Program-made: the position numbers and the translations under genes
In this document: in pieces, positions 1-9,765 of the stretch
How positions within the stretch are numbered: the stretch's first letter is position 1
Layout of the letters: each line of letters starts with the position of its first letter
The notes under the pieces: model-generated
What the model saw: the letters and a program-made list of their open reading frames with translations, nothing else
What the model was told of the DNA's origin: nothing
Databases searched by the model: none
From: Paraglaciecola sp.
GTDB taxonomy: Bacteria; Pseudomonadota; Gammaproteobacteria; Enterobacterales; Alteromonadaceae
NCBI GenBank assembly: GCA_009993955.1
Contig: JAACSL010000030.1
Coordinates: 1-44,272, forward strand
Direction: 5' to 3'
Length of the DNA: 44,272 nucleotides

Positions 1-150
1 CCCGCGGTCGTCCAGCAAGGATGTTCAGACAGCGTCATTAACAGGTCCATGATGACGGTCACCCAGCCACGCCTTCCTTGGCGTGTCGCGCGGCTGGGCG
101 CCACTGCGTTGCTAAACATACCAGCCTTACCCAGGCGCCCAATTAGAACA
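1..150. other. Non-coding window edge with nested hairpins
   Basis: I recognise no gene here. The sequence is GC-rich compared with the following AT-rich DNA. CCCAGCC at 62-68 pairs with GGCTGGG at 92-98, and inside it ACGCC (69-73) pairs with GGCGT (80-84) around a TTCCTT loop. A competing stem is possible between GGGCGCC (96-102) and GGCGCCC (134-140). It could be the 3' end of an upstream transcript, the edge of a repeat element or a recombination site; the sequence alone does not decide. In related Alteromonadales the mshQ pilus cluster often lies upstream of mreB, but no msh coding sequence is visible. Confidence 0.35.
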
Positions 151-177
151 AAGCCACCTTAATCGGGTGGCTTTTTT
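151..177 (+). terminator. Rho-independent terminator of an upstream (off-window) transcript
   Basis: AAGCCACC at 151-158 pairs perfectly with GGTGGCTT at 166-173 around a 7-base loop, and the stem runs straight into a T tract ending at 177. This is a canonical intrinsic terminator for a rightward transcript arriving from outside the window. Confidence 0.75.
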
Positions 178-464
178 ATGCCTGTTATTCTGGCTATCGA
201 GTATCAACCCTTCCCTGGTGAACTACCCAGCCCGACATCATTGTCGGTCGTTCATACGGGCAAAGATACGCTTCGCAAAAGCTTCTGTCTTCACCCCAAT
301 TACAACAAAACTATCTAATCGGGTGGTTTATTTTCATGCCTAAAATTAAGTGCAGTAAAAGCATTATTTGTCACGTTTGAACAGATGTGGCCCACTTTCT
401 CTTTTATTGGCTGAGTAATATATTTTTACTTATGGCCTATCTACAAATGTTCAGTAGTCTATTC

Positions 465-503
465 ACTGAGTTTTTAATTTTAATAAGCCAAAACTCAGTT
501 TTT
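465..503 (+). terminator. Perfect 10-bp inverted repeat, terminator-like, upstream of mreB
   Basis: ACTGAGTTTT (465-474) and AAAACTCAGT (490-499) form a perfect stem with a 15-base AT-rich loop, followed by a short T run to 503. It may be a second terminator isolating mreB from upstream transcription, or an operator-like palindrome in the mreB control region. The rest of 181-596 holds no coding sequence that I can support. Confidence 0.45.
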
Positions 504-581
504 ATTAGCTAGATCGCGCTGTTTGCTTGCCCATTCAGAGGGCTATTGGTAAAGTTGCGCATTATTTAAATTACCCACTAG

Positions 582-1640
<1,059 letters not shown>

Positions 1641-1652
1641 CTTTTAATTAAT

Positions 1653-1679
1653 GGTGGCGCACTGAAGGGTGTCGCCGCC
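1653..1679 (+). promoter_or_regulatory. Hairpin in the mreB-mreC gap
   Basis: GGTGGCGCAC (1653-1662) pairs with GTGTCGCCGCC (1669-1679), with one bulged T and one G-T pair, around the loop TGAAGG. There is no T tract after it, so it is not a classic terminator. A competing pairing, GAAGG (1664-1668) with CCTTC (1678-1682), is possible. Its position just before the mreC start suggests mRNA processing or control of the MreB:MreC ratio; that role is inference. Confidence 0.45.
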
Positions 1680-1695
1680 TTCTTGGCGCCGTAAT

Positions 1696-2562
1696 ATGAA
1701 CCCTATTTTTACCAGTGGTCCCTCTCTACAACATAGACTTGCACTAGCACTTTTGTTGTCGGTTGCCCTTATTGTGTTAGATCACAAATTCAATAGTTTT
1801 AGCAGTACCCGCGTCTACCTCAATTCTCTTGTGAGTCCGTTGCAATATTTGGCCAACCTGCCAGGTGAAATGCTCAATGCAAGTGCAGCACGCTTAGCGT
1901 CGCACCAACGTTTATTAGACGATAATGCCAAGTTAACTTTGCAAGCGACCCTAATGAGTGAGCAACTGCAGAGAATGACCTTTTTGCAGGCCGAAAATGA
2001 ACGTTTACGACGTTTACTCAACTCACCGGTTAAAACCAACACCCGCAAAGTTGTCGCTGAGTTAATGGCGGTTGACAATAATCCATATAGTCATCAGGTG
2101 GTCATCAACAAGGGAGCACTCAATGGCGTATATGAAGGGCAGGCCGTACTTGATGAAAATGGAATAGTTGGGCAAATCATGCAAGTTAGTTCGACAAACA
2201 GTCGAGTGTTGCTCATTGCTGATGTCACCCACGCTATTCCTGTTCGGGTTGCCCGCAACAACGTGCGTTTGGTGGTATCCGGTACAGGTAGTTTAGATGA
2301 ACTTGATATCCAACATGTGCCGCATAGCACCGATTTACAAGTTGGTGATATGTTACTCTCATCTGGTTTAGGCAAAGTCTTTCCAGAAGGGTATCCGGTT
2401 GCTACTGTCACTACAATTGTTCGCGATGAAACTCGTCCTTTTGCCCAAGTTAAGGCAAAACCCATTGCTCAACTGGATCGACTAAAATATTTATTGTTAC
2501 TTTGGTTTGAAGAAACGCCAGGCACAACCTCTGAATCACCAGAGGAGTCGGTGAACCCATGA
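1696..2562 (+). CDS. mreC: Rod shape-determining protein MreC
   Basis: Bitopic inner-membrane protein that links MreB filaments to PBP2/RodA in the periplasm. From ATG 1696 it has 288 residues: a short cytoplasmic head, one membrane segment around residues 14-32, a coiled coil around 55-105 (QLQRMTFLQAENERLRRLL) and the paired beta-barrel MreC domain. I prefer ATG 1696 because MreC proteins usually begin a few residues before the GPSLQ stretch; the open frame also allows GTG at 1669, but that codon lies inside a hairpin and directly abuts its only GAAGG. The stop overlaps the mreD start by ATGA, which suggests translational coupling. Confidence 0.95.
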   Translation: MNPIFTSGPSLQHRLALALLLSVALIVLDHKFNSFSSTRVYLNSLVSPLQYLANLPGEMLNASAARLASHQRLLDDNAKLTLQATLMSEQLQRMTFLQAENERLRRLLNSPVKTNTRKVVAELMAVDNNPYSHQVVINKGALNGVYEGQAVLDENGIVGQIMQVSSTNSRVLLIADVTHAIPVRVARNNVRLVVSGTGSLDELDIQHVPHSTDLQVGDMLLSSGLGKVFPEGYPVATVTTIVRDETRPFAQVKAKPIAQLDRLKYLLLLWFEETPGTTSESPEESVNP

Positions 2563-3035
2563 TATTTAAACACTACACGATAGCGCTGAGCATTATCTGT
2601 GCCCTGGTATTACAAATTATGCCGATGCCTGGCTTTGTCGATCTCTATCGTCCGGACTGGGTATTACTCGTTTTAAGTTACTGGACCTTGGCTTTGCCCC
2701 ACAGAGTGAATGTTGGTTTAGCCTTCATTGTTGGTTTGACCCTCGACATTCTGTTAGGCACAAGTTTGGGTGAGCATAGTTTTGCTATGTGCCTGAGTAT
2801 TTATGTATTAGCAGCCAACTATCAACGCTTGCGCAACTACTCTGTTTGGCAACAAGCCATGGTCATGGGCATCATGTCGGCGTTTTACAACCTGATTTTA
2901 TTCTGGTTACAACACATGCTGACTGACGTGTATTTTCTTTTTACTTACATGTGGCCAGTTTTAAGCTCAATGTTACTTTGGCCTTGGCTGTTTTGGTTGT
3001 TACGGAAACTGCGTCGCCAACTAAGGATCAACTGA
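2559..3035 (+). CDS. mreD: Rod shape-determining protein MreD
   Basis: Small integral inner-membrane partner of MreC in the elongasome. The 158 residues contain about five hydrophobic segments; the acidic residue in the GLTLDILLG segment and the GEHSF stretch are typical of the family. The start ATG overlaps the mreC stop by four bases (ATGA), and maf follows after six bases. Length and position in the mreBCD cluster make the call secure. Confidence 0.95.
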   Translation: MIFKHYTIALSIICALVLQIMPMPGFVDLYRPDWVLLVLSYWTLALPHRVNVGLAFIVGLTLDILLGTSLGEHSFAMCLSIYVLAANYQRLRNYSVWQQAMVMGIMSAFYNLILFWLQHMLTDVYFLFTYMWPVLSSMLLWPWLFWLLRKLRRQLRIN

Positions 3036-3041
3036 TTAGCC

Positions 3042-3611
3042 ATGGTAGTGCTCGCCTCACAATCTCCACGCCGAGCAGAGCTTCTAAAGCAGATCGGTAT
3101 CCCGTTTAAAATACTGCCAGTGGATATTGACGAAAGCCCGCTTTCAGATGAATCAGCACAAAATTATGTATTGCGTTTGGCCCAAGAAAAATCACAACGA
3201 GGCTGGATAATTGCCCAAGGTGATGAGCCAGTTTTAGGTGCCGATACGGTTGTGGTTATTGACGATCAAATTCTGGGTAAACCGCAAAGTCAGTCAGACT
3301 CGATACGCATGTTAACTTTATTGTCGGGTCATACTCACCGAGTGTTAACGGCTGTGGCAGTGACCATAGCTGAACGTCAAGTAAGTTGCATTGTTACCAG
3401 TTTAGTGCGCTTTGCGCTCCTCACCGACCAACAAATGCATGATTATTGGTTAAGCGGAGAGCCGGCAGATAAAGCGGGTAGTTATGCTATTCAAGGTCTT
3501 GGCGGTCAGTTTGTAGAGCATATAAATGGCAGTTACAGCGGCATCGTTGGCTTGCCACTTTTTGAAACGAAACAATTGTTAAACGAAATAGGCTATTTCC
3601 ATGAGCGCTGA
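3042..3611 (+). CDS. maf: Maf-family nucleotide pyrophosphatase (dTTP/UTP, YhdE type)
   Basis: House-cleaning enzyme that hydrolyses dTTP, UTP and modified pyrimidine triphosphates to monophosphates plus pyrophosphate. The conserved Maf motifs appear in order: ASQSPRRAELL near residue 5, VDIDES near 28, GADTVV near 66, LGKP near 78 and a C-terminal SYAIQGLGG segment around 147 followed by GLPLFE. The 189 residues are full length. It is the usual neighbour between mreD and rng, and its 3' end overlaps rng by 11 bases. Confidence 0.95.
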   Translation: MVVLASQSPRRAELLKQIGIPFKILPVDIDESPLSDESAQNYVLRLAQEKSQRGWIIAQGDEPVLGADTVVVIDDQILGKPQSQSDSIRMLTLLSGHTHRVLTAVAVTIAERQVSCIVTSLVRFALLTDQQMHDYWLSGEPADKAGSYAIQGLGGQFVEHINGSYSGIVGLPLFETKQLLNEIGYFHER

Positions 3612-5064
3612 ACTACTGATCAATGTGACCCCTTCAGAATCACGAGTAGCCTTAATTGAAAATGGTATTTTGCAGGAAATACACATTGAACGGCATACTA
3701 AGCGCGGCTTGGTAGGCAACATCTATCGCGGAAAAGTCAGTCGTGTATTACCCGGTATGCAGGCAGCTTTTGTCGATATTGGTCTTGATAAAGCCGCATT
3801 TTTACATGCCTCTGATATTGCCATCCACAGTGAGGTAGAAGAGGAAGTTTCCACCACTCATATAGAAAAACGTGATATTCGAGAGTTAGTCAAAGACGGT
3901 CAAAACATCGTGGTTCAGGTTGTCAAAGATCAGATCGGCACCAAGGGAGCCCGCCTGACCACCGATATCACCATTCCCTCAAGATACCTAGTGTTCATGC
4001 CAAGTGTTACCCATGTTGGTGTATCACAGCGTATTGAAGATGAAACAGAGCGCGAGCGGCTAAAATCTCTGGTGCAAGGTTTCTGTAGCGAACACGGTGG
4101 TTTTATTTTACGTACCGCGGCAGAGGGTGTGAAAGAGCAAGAGCTCACTCAAGATTCCGATTTTTTGCGGCGCCTATGGGAAAAAATTCGTTCTCGCATG
4201 AAAAATAAATCCCATATTTTGTATGAGGATTTACCTTTGGCGCGTCGTGTACTGCGCGATTTTGTTGGTACGACGCTGGATCGAATCCGCATTGACTCAA
4301 AATTGTCGTTGCAGGAGCTGCAACAATTCACGAAAGAATACGTGCCAGAGTTACATAGGCTATTAGAATATTACCCTGGCGACCGCCCCATATTCGACCT
4401 ATATGACGTCGAAAATGAGTGTCAACGCTCTTTGGATCGGCGTGTTGACCTCAAATCAGGTGGTTACCTCATCATCGATCAAACCGAAGCGATGACCACA
4501 ATAGACATTAATACCGGAGCATTTGTTGGGCACCGCAATCTCGAAGAAACGATTTTTAATACCAACATTGAAGCCACCTTAGCCATTGCTCGACAACTGC
4601 GCTTGCGCAATCTTGGTGGCATGATCCTCATTGATTTTATTGATATGGTCGACCAAGACCATCAGCGTCGAGTGATACACAGTCTCGAAGCAGCCACCGC
4701 CAAAGATAGAGCAAAAATCAATATTCATGGCTTTACTGCCTTGGGTTTGATCGAGATGACACGCAAAAGAACACGAGAAAGTTTGGAACATATTCTCTGT
4801 GGTGAGTGTCCAGTATGTAAGGGCCGAGGATCGATCAAGACAGTGGAGACTGTGTGTTTTGAAATAATGCGTGAAATTGTCAGAGTGAATCGAGCTTACG
4901 CGGCGGACAAATTTGTGGTTTACGCTTCACCTGCGGTGTGTGAGGCATTATTGGGCGAAGAGTCTCACATGCTTGCAGAGTTGGAAGTGTTTGTGAGTAA
5001 ACAAATAAAGGTGCATACCGAATTGTTATACAACCAAGATCAATTTGACGTTGTCATGATGTAG
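3601..5064 (+). CDS. rng: Ribonuclease G
   Basis: Single-strand-specific endoribonuclease that matures the 5' end of 16S rRNA and takes part in mRNA decay. At 487 residues it has the RNase E/G catalytic core without the long RNase E scaffold tail. An S1-like RNA-binding region lies in the first ~120 residues (GNIYRGKVSRVLPGMQAAFV). The catalytic acidic motifs TIDINTGAFVG and LIDFIDM follow, and the zinc-link CxxC (CPVCKGRG) is near residue 400. The start overlaps the maf 3' end. Confidence 0.97.
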   Translation: MSAELLINVTPSESRVALIENGILQEIHIERHTKRGLVGNIYRGKVSRVLPGMQAAFVDIGLDKAAFLHASDIAIHSEVEEEVSTTHIEKRDIRELVKDGQNIVVQVVKDQIGTKGARLTTDITIPSRYLVFMPSVTHVGVSQRIEDETERERLKSLVQGFCSEHGGFILRTAAEGVKEQELTQDSDFLRRLWEKIRSRMKNKSHILYEDLPLARRVLRDFVGTTLDRIRIDSKLSLQELQQFTKEYVPELHRLLEYYPGDRPIFDLYDVENECQRSLDRRVDLKSGGYLIIDQTEAMTTIDINTGAFVGHRNLEETIFNTNIEATLAIARQLRLRNLGGMILIDFIDMVDQDHQRRVIHSLEAATAKDRAKINIHGFTALGLIEMTRKRTRESLEHILCGECPVCKGRGSIKTVETVCFEIMREIVRVNRAYAADKFVVYASPAVCEALLGEESHMLAELEVFVSKQIKVHTELLYNQDQFDVVMM

Positions 5065-5078
5065 TTAGACCAAAATTA

Positions 5079-8000
5079 ATGCGATCTACGCGGTTTTATC
5101 TAGCTTACCTTGTCAGAAAAATATGGACGCTATTAGCGCTTAGTTTAGTGCTGGTTGCTGTTTTCTTGAGTGTCCTCAGGCTTTCGCTTCCGTATATGGA
5201 TCAGCAGAAGCAATTTCTTGAAGAGTATTTAAGTGAGCAGTTTGGCGCTTCGCTGAGTATTGGCGGTATCAGTGCAAATTGGCGTGGCAGTGGTCCGGTC
5301 ATCGTTTTCCAAAATGTTGAATTGTCACGTAATACCGAATCACCTGTGAGCCTCACGATCAGTGAAACGGAGATTGAAGTAGATTTTTGGCACTCTGTCC
5401 TAGCTCGCCAGATTCAGTCAAACAAATTCGATCTATATGGTTTACATCTGACGGTTGACCTCAACTTAATCACCCAAAGTGAATCTGACTATCCCATCAT
5501 TGATGCATTAGAGCGGCTGTTTCTGCAGCAATTGCAATCATTCTCAGTGAACAACGGTAGTATCGAATTGCTAACGGCAAATAAACAGCAAACCGTGTTA
5601 ATCGATGAACTTTCTTGGGTTAACAAGGATGACCGACATCAAGGTGTTGGTGAAATGCAAATTGCCGACATCGCAAAAAATTCAGCCTCGTTCATTCTCG
5701 ATTTGACCGGTAATGACGATGAGTTGAGTGGTACTTTTTTTGCGCAGGCAAAAGAACTCGATCTGGCGCCATGGGTGAGCAAGTGGCTGGATAGTCGTTA
5801 CGCCCTCACCGACAGTCGCGGTAGTTTTGTGATGTGGATAGGCATCAAACAAAAAGCCATTGAGTCCGTGCAATTAGATTTGTCGAATAGTCGTTTTGAT
5901 TGGCAGCTGGATGAGCAGCAAATTAGTGCAGAAATACAGGGAGGGCAGCTTTACGCTGAGCCAGTGAACGGCAGCTGGCTAATGAATTTTAATAATTTAG
6001 CGCTAGCCATCAACGAGCATATGTTTACCTCTAGTTGGCGAGCGCAGCGTGACCAGCAAGGCAACGTAAGCCTCAGCAATATTGAAGATATTGCCCTTGC
6101 ACCATTGTTATCAGCCTTACCTTTGTTTATTGATGATAACGCAATGGAAATGTTGCGACATCTGCAACCAGAAGCCTTTTTGGAGCGTTTGCAGATGCAA
6201 ATGACGGGTAAACACGATTTTGATCTTAGCGCTGACGTTCGTGACGTAAGCTGGCAGCAGTATCAAGGAATACCAGGCCTGAGTAACGTGAATGCAGCCG
6301 TAAACTGGCATAATGGACAAGGGTCTGTGCATATCGGTTCGGCCACTAGTATTATATCGGTGGACCAAACACTGCCAAATGACATCGAACTTAATTATCT
6401 TGACGCAAATTTTTGGCTCAAGCGAAGTGAGGAAGGTGTAGATGTTTTCACTGACAACCTGGTATTGATCAGCCCTGACCTCAGCCTGACATCACAGTTA
6501 TTCTATCGTACCAAGGACAATTTTTTAGCTTTAGGCGCCAACATAACGCCTTTAGATATCGGCCAAGTAGCGCAGTTTTATCCCGCGGATTTGATGGGCG
6601 TTGAGACCAGAGATTATTTGGTGGACGCGCTTAAAAGTGGCAGAATTGAGCAAGCGCAAACACTGTGGTTCGGAACGTTAGGTGACTTTCCTTATGCGCA
6701 AAACCAAGGCGTTTTTCAAGCCACGGTTGTCATCAATGACGCAACACTCAAATTTGATCCCAATTGGCCAGCGCTCACGCAATTTAATGTACAGCTTCTA
6801 TTTGAAAACGAAAGTTTGCATATCGAGAGTCAGCAAGGCCAGCTTGCTGAGGTCACCCTGGCTAATCTGAACGCCTCTATTGCTAGTTTGAGTAAAGATG
6901 CCATTTTGACCATTCAAGCGAAAGCGATGGCAAATGGCGCGTCGGTGAGAGATCTTATCAATCAAAGCAATTTAGCTGATTCACTCGGATCTGTGTTTAA
7001 AGAAGTACAATTTGATGGACAACTAACCACTGACCTGAATTTACATATCCCCCTCAGCGATGCCGATGTTGTGGCCAGTGGCAAAGTGCTTTTACAAAAC
7101 AATCCAATCTACCTTGGCGCAGTGGATCTCACCTTAGAAAATGCCACTGGTTTAGTAGAATTTGTGAATGAGCAGGTAAAGTTTAAAGATTTAAAAGCCA
7201 CACTATTTGGACAACAAGTCTTCGTGGATTTCGTGGGTAAACAAAGTGATGCCGGTTATGCCGCAGACATCAGCGTAAACGCTGATTGGGATGTGACGAC
7301 ATTAAGCACAAGTTATTATGCGCCAGTCAGTGCCTATCTCACTGGCAACAGCAAATGGCAGGCAAAAATTGCGCTACTACTACCTGAACAAGGTTATGAA
7401 TACCAAGCCTTACTCAGCAGCCAACTCGACAATCTGCAGTCGCAACTCCCAGCGCCTCTTCATAAATTAAGCAGTGAAACCTTGCCCCTTGTTGTGAGCG
7501 TGAAAGGCAATCAACAAGCTTCTTCAATTAATCTTAAGTTAGGCAAACAAATAGAATTTAATGGCAACCTACCCCACGAAAATATGCAATTTTCGCGAGC
7601 GCATTTGGCGATAGGTGAGTCAGACTTAATGGGCATGGGTCTTGGTTTTAGTATTTCAGCTAATGTTGACGAGCTTGACGTCGGAGCTTGGTATCAGGCA
7701 ATTAGCGACCTCTTCAGCGACATGCCCCAGCAAGACAATCCGGTTTTGGAAGCACCAAAACGCATTGCAATCAAAGCGGCTTCAGCCTTAGTCGCGGGAC
7801 AAAAATTCACAGATGTTGAAATACTGGCAAAAAATACCAGTGACAGTTGGTTATTAGATATTAATGCCGCACAGACACGCATGGACATCGCACTCTATAA
7901 AGATTGGTTAGGAAGAGGGATTAACATAACCGCTGAGTTTATTGACATCAATGAATGGCAGTCAGCCCCTGAAACTGAAAAACCGCTTTTTCTAGAGACC

Positions 8001-8945
8001 TTTACACCAAACTTAGCGGTACTGCCGCCGGTCAATTTTGTGTGTAAACGTTGTCGCCTGTTCGATACTGACTTAGGCAAAATAGATTTTAGTCTCAGTC
8101 GAGCCGCTACTGGTATGCATATCGACAGCCTGCGACTGAACAATGCAAATGGGCTTCTTTATGCGCAGGGTGATTGGTTTATCGGTGATGGGCAAAGCAG
8201 CACTCGTTTAACCGGAGATTTCAGTAGCTCGGATTTTGGCGCCCTGCTGAAAGATTTTCAGTTTAATTCTGGCATCAAAGACTCAAAAGCCACGACGAAA
8301 TTTGATTTAAGTTGGCAGCGTGCACCTTACGAATTTAACTATGCCACCTTAAGCGGCGAGATGAATTGGCGTTTAAGCGATGGGTATTTAACTGAAGTGA
8401 CAGATAAAGGTTCACGTATATTCAGCATCTTGAGTCTCGATTCACTGGTGCGAAAACTGAAGTTAGATTTTCGCGATGTCTTTGCCAAAGGATTTTTCTA
8501 CGACAAGATGAGTGGCAGTTTCCAGATTAACAACGGGATTGTGGACACACGTGATACCTTGGTTGATGGAGGGGCAGGAGAGCTGACAATGTATGGCTAC
8601 ACAGATTTGAATACGCAACAACTTGACTATCAAATCGCCTTTGCCCCCAATGTGACCTCTAGTTTGCCAGTGATCGTTGCATGGATGGTAAACCCAGCCA
8701 CGGCTCTCGCTGCGTTAGCTCTGGATCAAGTGCTCACTTCAGCTAAGGTTATTTCCAATATTAAATTTGCTCTGACGGGCACCATTGACCAACCGAAAAT
8801 TGAAGAGCTGGGCCGCGATAGTAAAGAAGTGAGTCTACCAGCCAAGCTCAACGCGGATTCTATCCCTCAGCCTCAGGATACACCCTTAGCAGAACCCGTG
8901 CCTGTTAGTTTACGTGTTGTGACGGAGGAACCGATTAGTGGCTAA
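5079..8945 (+). CDS. yhdP: AsmA-like inner-membrane protein YhdP
   Basis: Very large bridge-type protein (1288 residues, normal for the family) anchored by one N-terminal membrane segment around residues 13-35, with the rest in the periplasm. YhdP belongs with TamB and YdbH to the AsmA-like group implicated in phospholipid transport to the outer membrane. A DUF3971-type middle region and an AsmA_2-type C-terminal region (around residues 1090-1230, including a SGSFQINNG stretch) are recognisable by pattern. It starts 14 bases after rng and overlaps the next gene by eight bases, consistent with one operon. Confidence 0.92.
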   Translation: MRSTRFYLAYLVRKIWTLLALSLVLVAVFLSVLRLSLPYMDQQKQFLEEYLSEQFGASLSIGGISANWRGSGPVIVFQNVELSRNTESPVSLTISETEIEVDFWHSVLARQIQSNKFDLYGLHLTVDLNLITQSESDYPIIDALERLFLQQLQSFSVNNGSIELLTANKQQTVLIDELSWVNKDDRHQGVGEMQIADIAKNSASFILDLTGNDDELSGTFFAQAKELDLAPWVSKWLDSRYALTDSRGSFVMWIGIKQKAIESVQLDLSNSRFDWQLDEQQISAEIQGGQLYAEPVNGSWLMNFNNLALAINEHMFTSSWRAQRDQQGNVSLSNIEDIALAPLLSALPLFIDDNAMEMLRHLQPEAFLERLQMQMTGKHDFDLSADVRDVSWQQYQGIPGLSNVNAAVNWHNGQGSVHIGSATSIISVDQTLPNDIELNYLDANFWLKRSEEGVDVFTDNLVLISPDLSLTSQLFYRTKDNFLALGANITPLDIGQVAQFYPADLMGVETRDYLVDALKSGRIEQAQTLWFGTLGDFPYAQNQGVFQATVVINDATLKFDPNWPALTQFNVQLLFENESLHIESQQGQLAEVTLANLNASIASLSKDAILTIQAKAMANGASVRDLINQSNLADSLGSVFKEVQFDGQLTTDLNLHIPLSDADVVASGKVLLQNNPIYLGAVDLTLENATGLVEFVNEQVKFKDLKATLFGQQVFVDFVGKQSDAGYAADISVNADWDVTTLSTSYYAPVSAYLTGNSKWQAKIALLLPEQGYEYQALLSSQLDNLQSQLPAPLHKLSSETLPLVVSVKGNQQASSINLKLGKQIEFNGNLPHENMQFSRAHLAIGESDLMGMGLGFSISANVDELDVGAWYQAISDLFSDMPQQDNPVLEAPKRIAIKAASALVAGQKFTDVEILAKNTSDSWLLDINAAQTRMDIALYKDWLGRGINITAEFIDINEWQSAPETEKPLFLETFTPNLAVLPPVNFVCKRCRLFDTDLGKIDFSLSRAATGMHIDSLRLNNANGLLYAQGDWFIGDGQSSTRLTGDFSSSDFGALLKDFQFNSGIKDSKATTKFDLSWQRAPYEFNYATLSGEMNWRLSDGYLTEVTDKGSRIFSILSLDSLVRKLKLDFRDVFAKGFFYDKMSGSFQINNGIVDTRDTLVDGGAGELTMYGYTDLNTQQLDYQIAFAPNVTSSLPVIVAWMVNPATALAALALDQVLTSAKVISNIKFALTGTIDQPKIEELGRDSKEVSLPAKLNADSIPQPQDTPLAEPVPVSLRVVTEEPISG

Positions 8946-9765
8946 TGTTGTTGCCTTACAGATGACCTCAACACCAGAGGTACAGGAAAACTTAAAGTTT
9001 GTTGAGCATCAATTGGCTATGCTCGTGGTTGATCAACCGACCTTGGTGGTGCTGCCAGAGTGTTTTGCGTGTTTTGGTGGCACTGAACAATCTATCTTAG
9101 ATATTGCAGAAACAGCGGGTGATGGCCCAGTTCAGCAGCGTCTGGTCGAGTTAAGTCGTCAGTATGGCGTGTGGCTTGCTGCGGGCAGCTTTCCCTTGCG
9201 AAGCGGAAAAAATGCTAAATACACTGCCTCATGTTTACTGTTCAACGATAAAGGTGAACAAGTCTGTGAGTATCAAAAAATACATTTGTTTGACGTACAA
9301 GTAGGTGACAACACCGGCATGTATTTGGAATCAAAAAACACCGAGGCTGGCAATCGCCTGGCGGTGCTTGATACGCCTTTTGGTCGTTTAGGTTTAGCCA
9401 TTTGTTACGACATTCGTTTTGCTGCCATGTTTCAAGCCATGAGTGAGCCGTTACCCATGGATGTATTGGCCTTGCCTGCGGCGTTTACCTATAAAACGGG
9501 GCGTGCCCATTGGCAAACGTTATTGGCTTGTCGCGCTATTGAAAATCAATGTTATGTGGTTGCGGCTAATCAAAGTGGTACTCACGCAAATAACAGACAA
9601 ACCTATGGCCACTCCTGTATTATATCACCTTGGGGCGAAACCCTTGCTAGCTTGCCTTCTGACTTAGGCACGGTATCAGCCGCTCTAGATTTCCAAACCT
9701 TGATGAAAATCCGCGCTGCGATGCCCGTATCACAACACAATAAATTCAGGAGTTACCTTGTCTGA
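8938..9765 (+). CDS. Carbon-nitrogen hydrolase (Nit/omega-amidase-like)
   Basis: Nitrilase-superfamily amidase with the full Glu-Lys-Cys triad: E41 in LPECF, K114 in YQKIHLFD and C156 in AICYDIRF. The family hydrolyses small amides; the closest functional class by motif is deaminated-glutathione amidase (Nit1/YbeM-like), but the substrate cannot be fixed from sequence. The GTG start at 8938 lies inside the yhdP 3' end and is preceded by a strong GGAGG. The 275-residue length is normal. The tldD start overlaps its 3' end. Confidence 0.88.
   Translation: MANVVALQMTSTPEVQENLKFVEHQLAMLVVDQPTLVVLPECFACFGGTEQSILDIAETAGDGPVQQRLVELSRQYGVWLAAGSFPLRSGKNAKYTASCLLFNDKGEQVCEYQKIHLFDVQVGDNTGMYLESKNTEAGNRLAVLDTPFGRLGLAICYDIRFAAMFQAMSEPLPMDVLALPAAFTYKTGRAHWQTLLACRAIENQCYVVAANQSGTHANNRQTYGHSCIISPWGETLASLPSDLGTVSAALDFQTLMKIRAAMPVSQHNKFRSYLV

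Noticed and set aside
62-140. Integron attC site
   Set aside because: No convincing paired core sites or adjacent gene cassette or integrase were found.
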